A stretch of DNA of 64,000 nucleotides from the NCBI GenBank assembly GCA_030426105.1, contig JAUHZI010000001.1, positions 89,801-153,800 of the forward strand, given 5' to 3'. Origin of the DNA: Bacteroidia bacterium (GTDB taxonomy: Bacteria; Bacteroidota; Bacteroidia; Flavobacteriales_D; Parvicellaceae). The notes beneath the pieces are model-generated. The model was not told the DNA's origin. It saw nothing but the letters and a program-made list of their open reading frames with translations, and made no database searches. The position numbers and the translations under genes were made by a program. Shown piece after piece: positions 61,104-64,000 of the stretch (within the stretch, counting starts at the first letter, position 1; each line of letters starts with the position of its first letter).

Positions 61104-63667
61104 TTACTTTTTTGTATTATTTCGTGTTTGTTGAACAGTAACGATACCTTTATCTGTCTCTTTTTTCACTTGCACCAATTGACCTTCTTCATCATAGTTA
61201 TAGAAAGTCGCATAATTTAAGTTATCAAGTTCAGCCACTAACCATAAAGTTGCTGGGTTATAAACGTAAGTTTTCATTCCCCCTTCATAAGGACTGATTC
61301 TTAGGTCGTCATAAAGTGAAACAATACCACTTCCGATGTTTAGTTTTATTGTATTTGTTGTTGCTATAAAACTAACTTCTACTTTTGTCCAATTATCAAC
61401 TTGTTTAAAGTCTCCATTCACTTGCCCCGTTGCTAAAGAAATATTATTAGCATCTAATACTTCTATAGGAAGTGGGCCTTGATTTTCATCAGTTTGCGTC
61501 CAAGCTGAAACAATATATTTCTTCCCTATTTTTAGGTATACATCAGGATTGTAAGTTACATTTCCTTGAACTAGCATTGCATAATCTCCTGTATGAGCAT
61601 CATATGGAGTAACATCACAATTAAATAAATGCCCTTGTTTACTATGTGAATAGATATTGTTGGTTGGATTAGTAAGTATATTCCCATTTTCAAATCCATC
61701 AAAGGCTATCTCTTCATATTTAGCATTTGCAGTAACAGCTGTAACTACTGTGTTGTTATACCCATACAGTTCAGAAGAATATATATCAAGTGGATCTTTA
61801 TTTTCAAGTTGGAATCCGTAAGGATTATATTTAGTAATCTCGGAAGCCCATGTCCAATTGTGGTTAGAATTATCCAATCCATCTTGCCAGTTGAAAGGAA
61901 AAAAGTCAAATTGTCCATCCTGATCAATTCTCGTATTATTTCCCAAGTTACCACTTTGATCTCTATCTTCTTGATGTACCCATGATCTTAAAGGTCTCCA
62001 AATTCCTTTTTTACCATATGCATAATCATTGTAGTTCGCTCCAGCTAAGTTTGGAGCTCCTAAATCATCATAGTCATATGTCCAACAGGTATCACAGAAC
62101 TCTGTAGCTGATGCTTGAAGTACTTTTATTGGACATGCCTCAAATGGATGTTCTATTAATTTTAGTAAATAAGTACTTCCAAAATCAGAACTCAATGGTT
62201 CATCATTTTGAACCATAATGTAATAGTTTCCTTGAATAAAGTTAAGTGTAGAGATATCAAAACTGTAATCTGTTAATGAGTTAAGTGTGTTAGGGTTTAT
62301 CGGTGTTACAAACTCAAATATAACGGTAGAATTATCTAAATGATAGCCTATTTGGTTGGGGTTAGTACCATAACCATCTTTAAACCAAGTAAAACTATTA
62401 CAAGAATCTAAATAGTTCCAGGCCACATCATAAGGATGGTCTCCTGCATCGTTAATAAATTGTATCATAGCAGTGATCCCCTGACCTACATTGTTGAAGT
62501 CTTTATTTAGACTGACAATAGAGCCATTAGAAATAGATTGCATGTTTTTATTTCCTGATTGGAAAACGGTTAATATATCATTCGCTGAAAATACAGCAGA
62601 AGTACCATTTTTTTGTAGTGCTTTAAATGTATTATTTGTAACATCTATAGCAGTTACCCATGCTACTTCATTTAAATTAGCAGTATTTACCAGTTGATCC
62701 CCTAATTTAAGGTAATTTGCAACAGCTAAATTTCCAGCATCGAGTGTATAATCACCTGAGGAAGCATCAACACCAACTTTAAATGTTGCTCTGTAGTTTT
62801 CATACGCTCCTCCCATAGTAGTGTATGCCCAATGAGCAGGATAAGTATAGCTATATACAGGAGCTTGGTGCTCATTATTAGAAGAAGTTAATAGTACTTG
62901 TCCTGTTTCAGCATCATACAATTCGTTAGTTGCAATAACAATTGCTCCATCCGTATTGTTTTTTACACTTTTCAGCACACCATTTCTATAGATGACTTTA
63001 TTTGTAACAACATGTCTATACATTGATTGACTAGAGTTGAATTCTGGAAAGACAGTTGGTATAGGAATTGGAATAGGGGTAGGTAAAGTAACATTTAAAT
63101 TTACCTGTGCTCCTCCTGACATTGAATATGAACTGTGTTGGCTTTGGTCAATATAAAAATCATACGTTTCACCAATCTTTGCAGTTCTTTCTACACCATG
63201 TGCGTCTAACACTTGAACAGTATTATCTAGTATTTTCACTGTATTTCCATCCTTATCAGTAGTTGTAGTAGTTTGATAGGTATATTCAGTACTACTAACA
63301 GGCACTCCCATATAATCAGGTGTTATACTGTAGGGATAGGTAGCGGTAGATTTTGGCTTTCCTGCCATATCATTTACCAAGATACTGTATCCATTAGAAT
63401 ATCCATTATTTTGAAAAGAATGTGATCCAACAAAAGGAATTACTAACGGTAAGTTAAATCCTTTATGCTCAACTGTTTCATGTGCTTTTTTTACAACAAC
63501 AGGAAAATCTTTAGCTGTATAAAATTCGTTAACAGCTATTCCAGTTTGAGCTCTAGTTACATTATTGTTAGTCAAATTTTTGACTATAACTCTACTGTAT
63601 CCAACTTTTGCGCCTGGAAAGTAACTTTCACCATATGGTTCTTCTTTAAAGTCCCTATTTTTAATAA
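61104..63667 (-). CDS. RHS-companion secreted protein, N-terminally truncated at a junction
   Basis: Open frame extends 5' of 63575 (RDFKEEPYGESYFPGAKVGYSRVIVKNL) but has no start before an in-frame stop near 63680. Confidence 0.75.
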
Positions 63668-63668
63668 G

Positions 63669-64000
63669 GATATTTTGTTTTTACTTAGAAAAAAACTAGG
63701 TTCCACATACACAATTTTAGAAGCTTCAGATGGTGATATGGGGCTGGAACTAGCCTTTGAACATATTCCGGATCTTATCATCAGCGATATCATGTTGCCA
63801 GGACAGGACGGACTGGAAATTACCAAAAGGCTCAAATCGGATCTTCGTACCTCTCACATTCCAATCATTTTACTGACCGCCAGAAGTAATATTGAAAAGC
63901 AAATAGAAGGTGCCAGGGCAGGAGCAGATGCCTACATTACCAAGCCTTTTAATATGGAACTGCTAAAGGAAAAGATCAAAAATCTTTTTCATAACCGCCA
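63669..64000 (+). CDS. Response-regulator receiver domain, partial at both ends
   Basis: DILFLLRKKLGSTYTILEASDGDMGLELAFEHIPDLIISDIMLPGQDGLEITKRLKSDLRTSHIPIILLTARSNIEKQIEGARAGADAYITKPFNMELLKEKI; no VDD motif or start upstream. Confidence 0.9.

Noticed and set aside
1-64000. rRNA, tRNA and CRISPR loci
   Set aside because: No recognisable rRNA segments, tRNA cloverleaf motifs or regular direct-repeat arrays seen on reading intergenic regions; a covariance-model scan would be needed to exclude small RNAs

Overview
AT-rich Bacteroidetes (probably Flavobacteriales) chromosomal segment; the taxonomic call is inferred from family content. 0-20 kb: a large TPR protein, YceI, a four-gene operon with two SprB-repeat adhesins (12 repeat modules each, type-B T9SS C-termini) and a PorP/SprF protein, a further gliding-associated C-terminal protein, and a YfiR - TPR - SpoIIE-phosphatase cassette. 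20-40 kb: mostly housekeeping genes (ferritin, prfB without the frameshift site, arsC-like, rnhA, DUF819 + Crp/Fnr, a CobW-type GTPase operon with a perfect upstream palindrome, hydrolases, a T9SS cargo). 40-47 kb: small accessory genes, including one with a duplicated 16-bp palindromic operator over its promoter. 47-63.7 kb is the most interesting region. It holds a 2628-aa RHS protein with a C-terminal AHH-type nuclease and a convergent Imm11-like immunity gene. Next to it lies an apparent graveyard of displaced toxin/immunity modules: an orphan RHS-CT with a CdiA-type tRNase-like domain and adjacent immunity ORF, toxin-tail remnants upstream of other immunity-like ORFs, a truncated tyrosine recombinase, and duplicated about 113-bp terminator-bearing repeats. 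The last about 340 bp encode a response-regulator receiver domain that abruptly interrupts the RHS companion gene in opposite orientation, with an apparent GC shift. This could be a rearrangement or an assembly chimera. All family names come from reading the protein sequences; no search was run.
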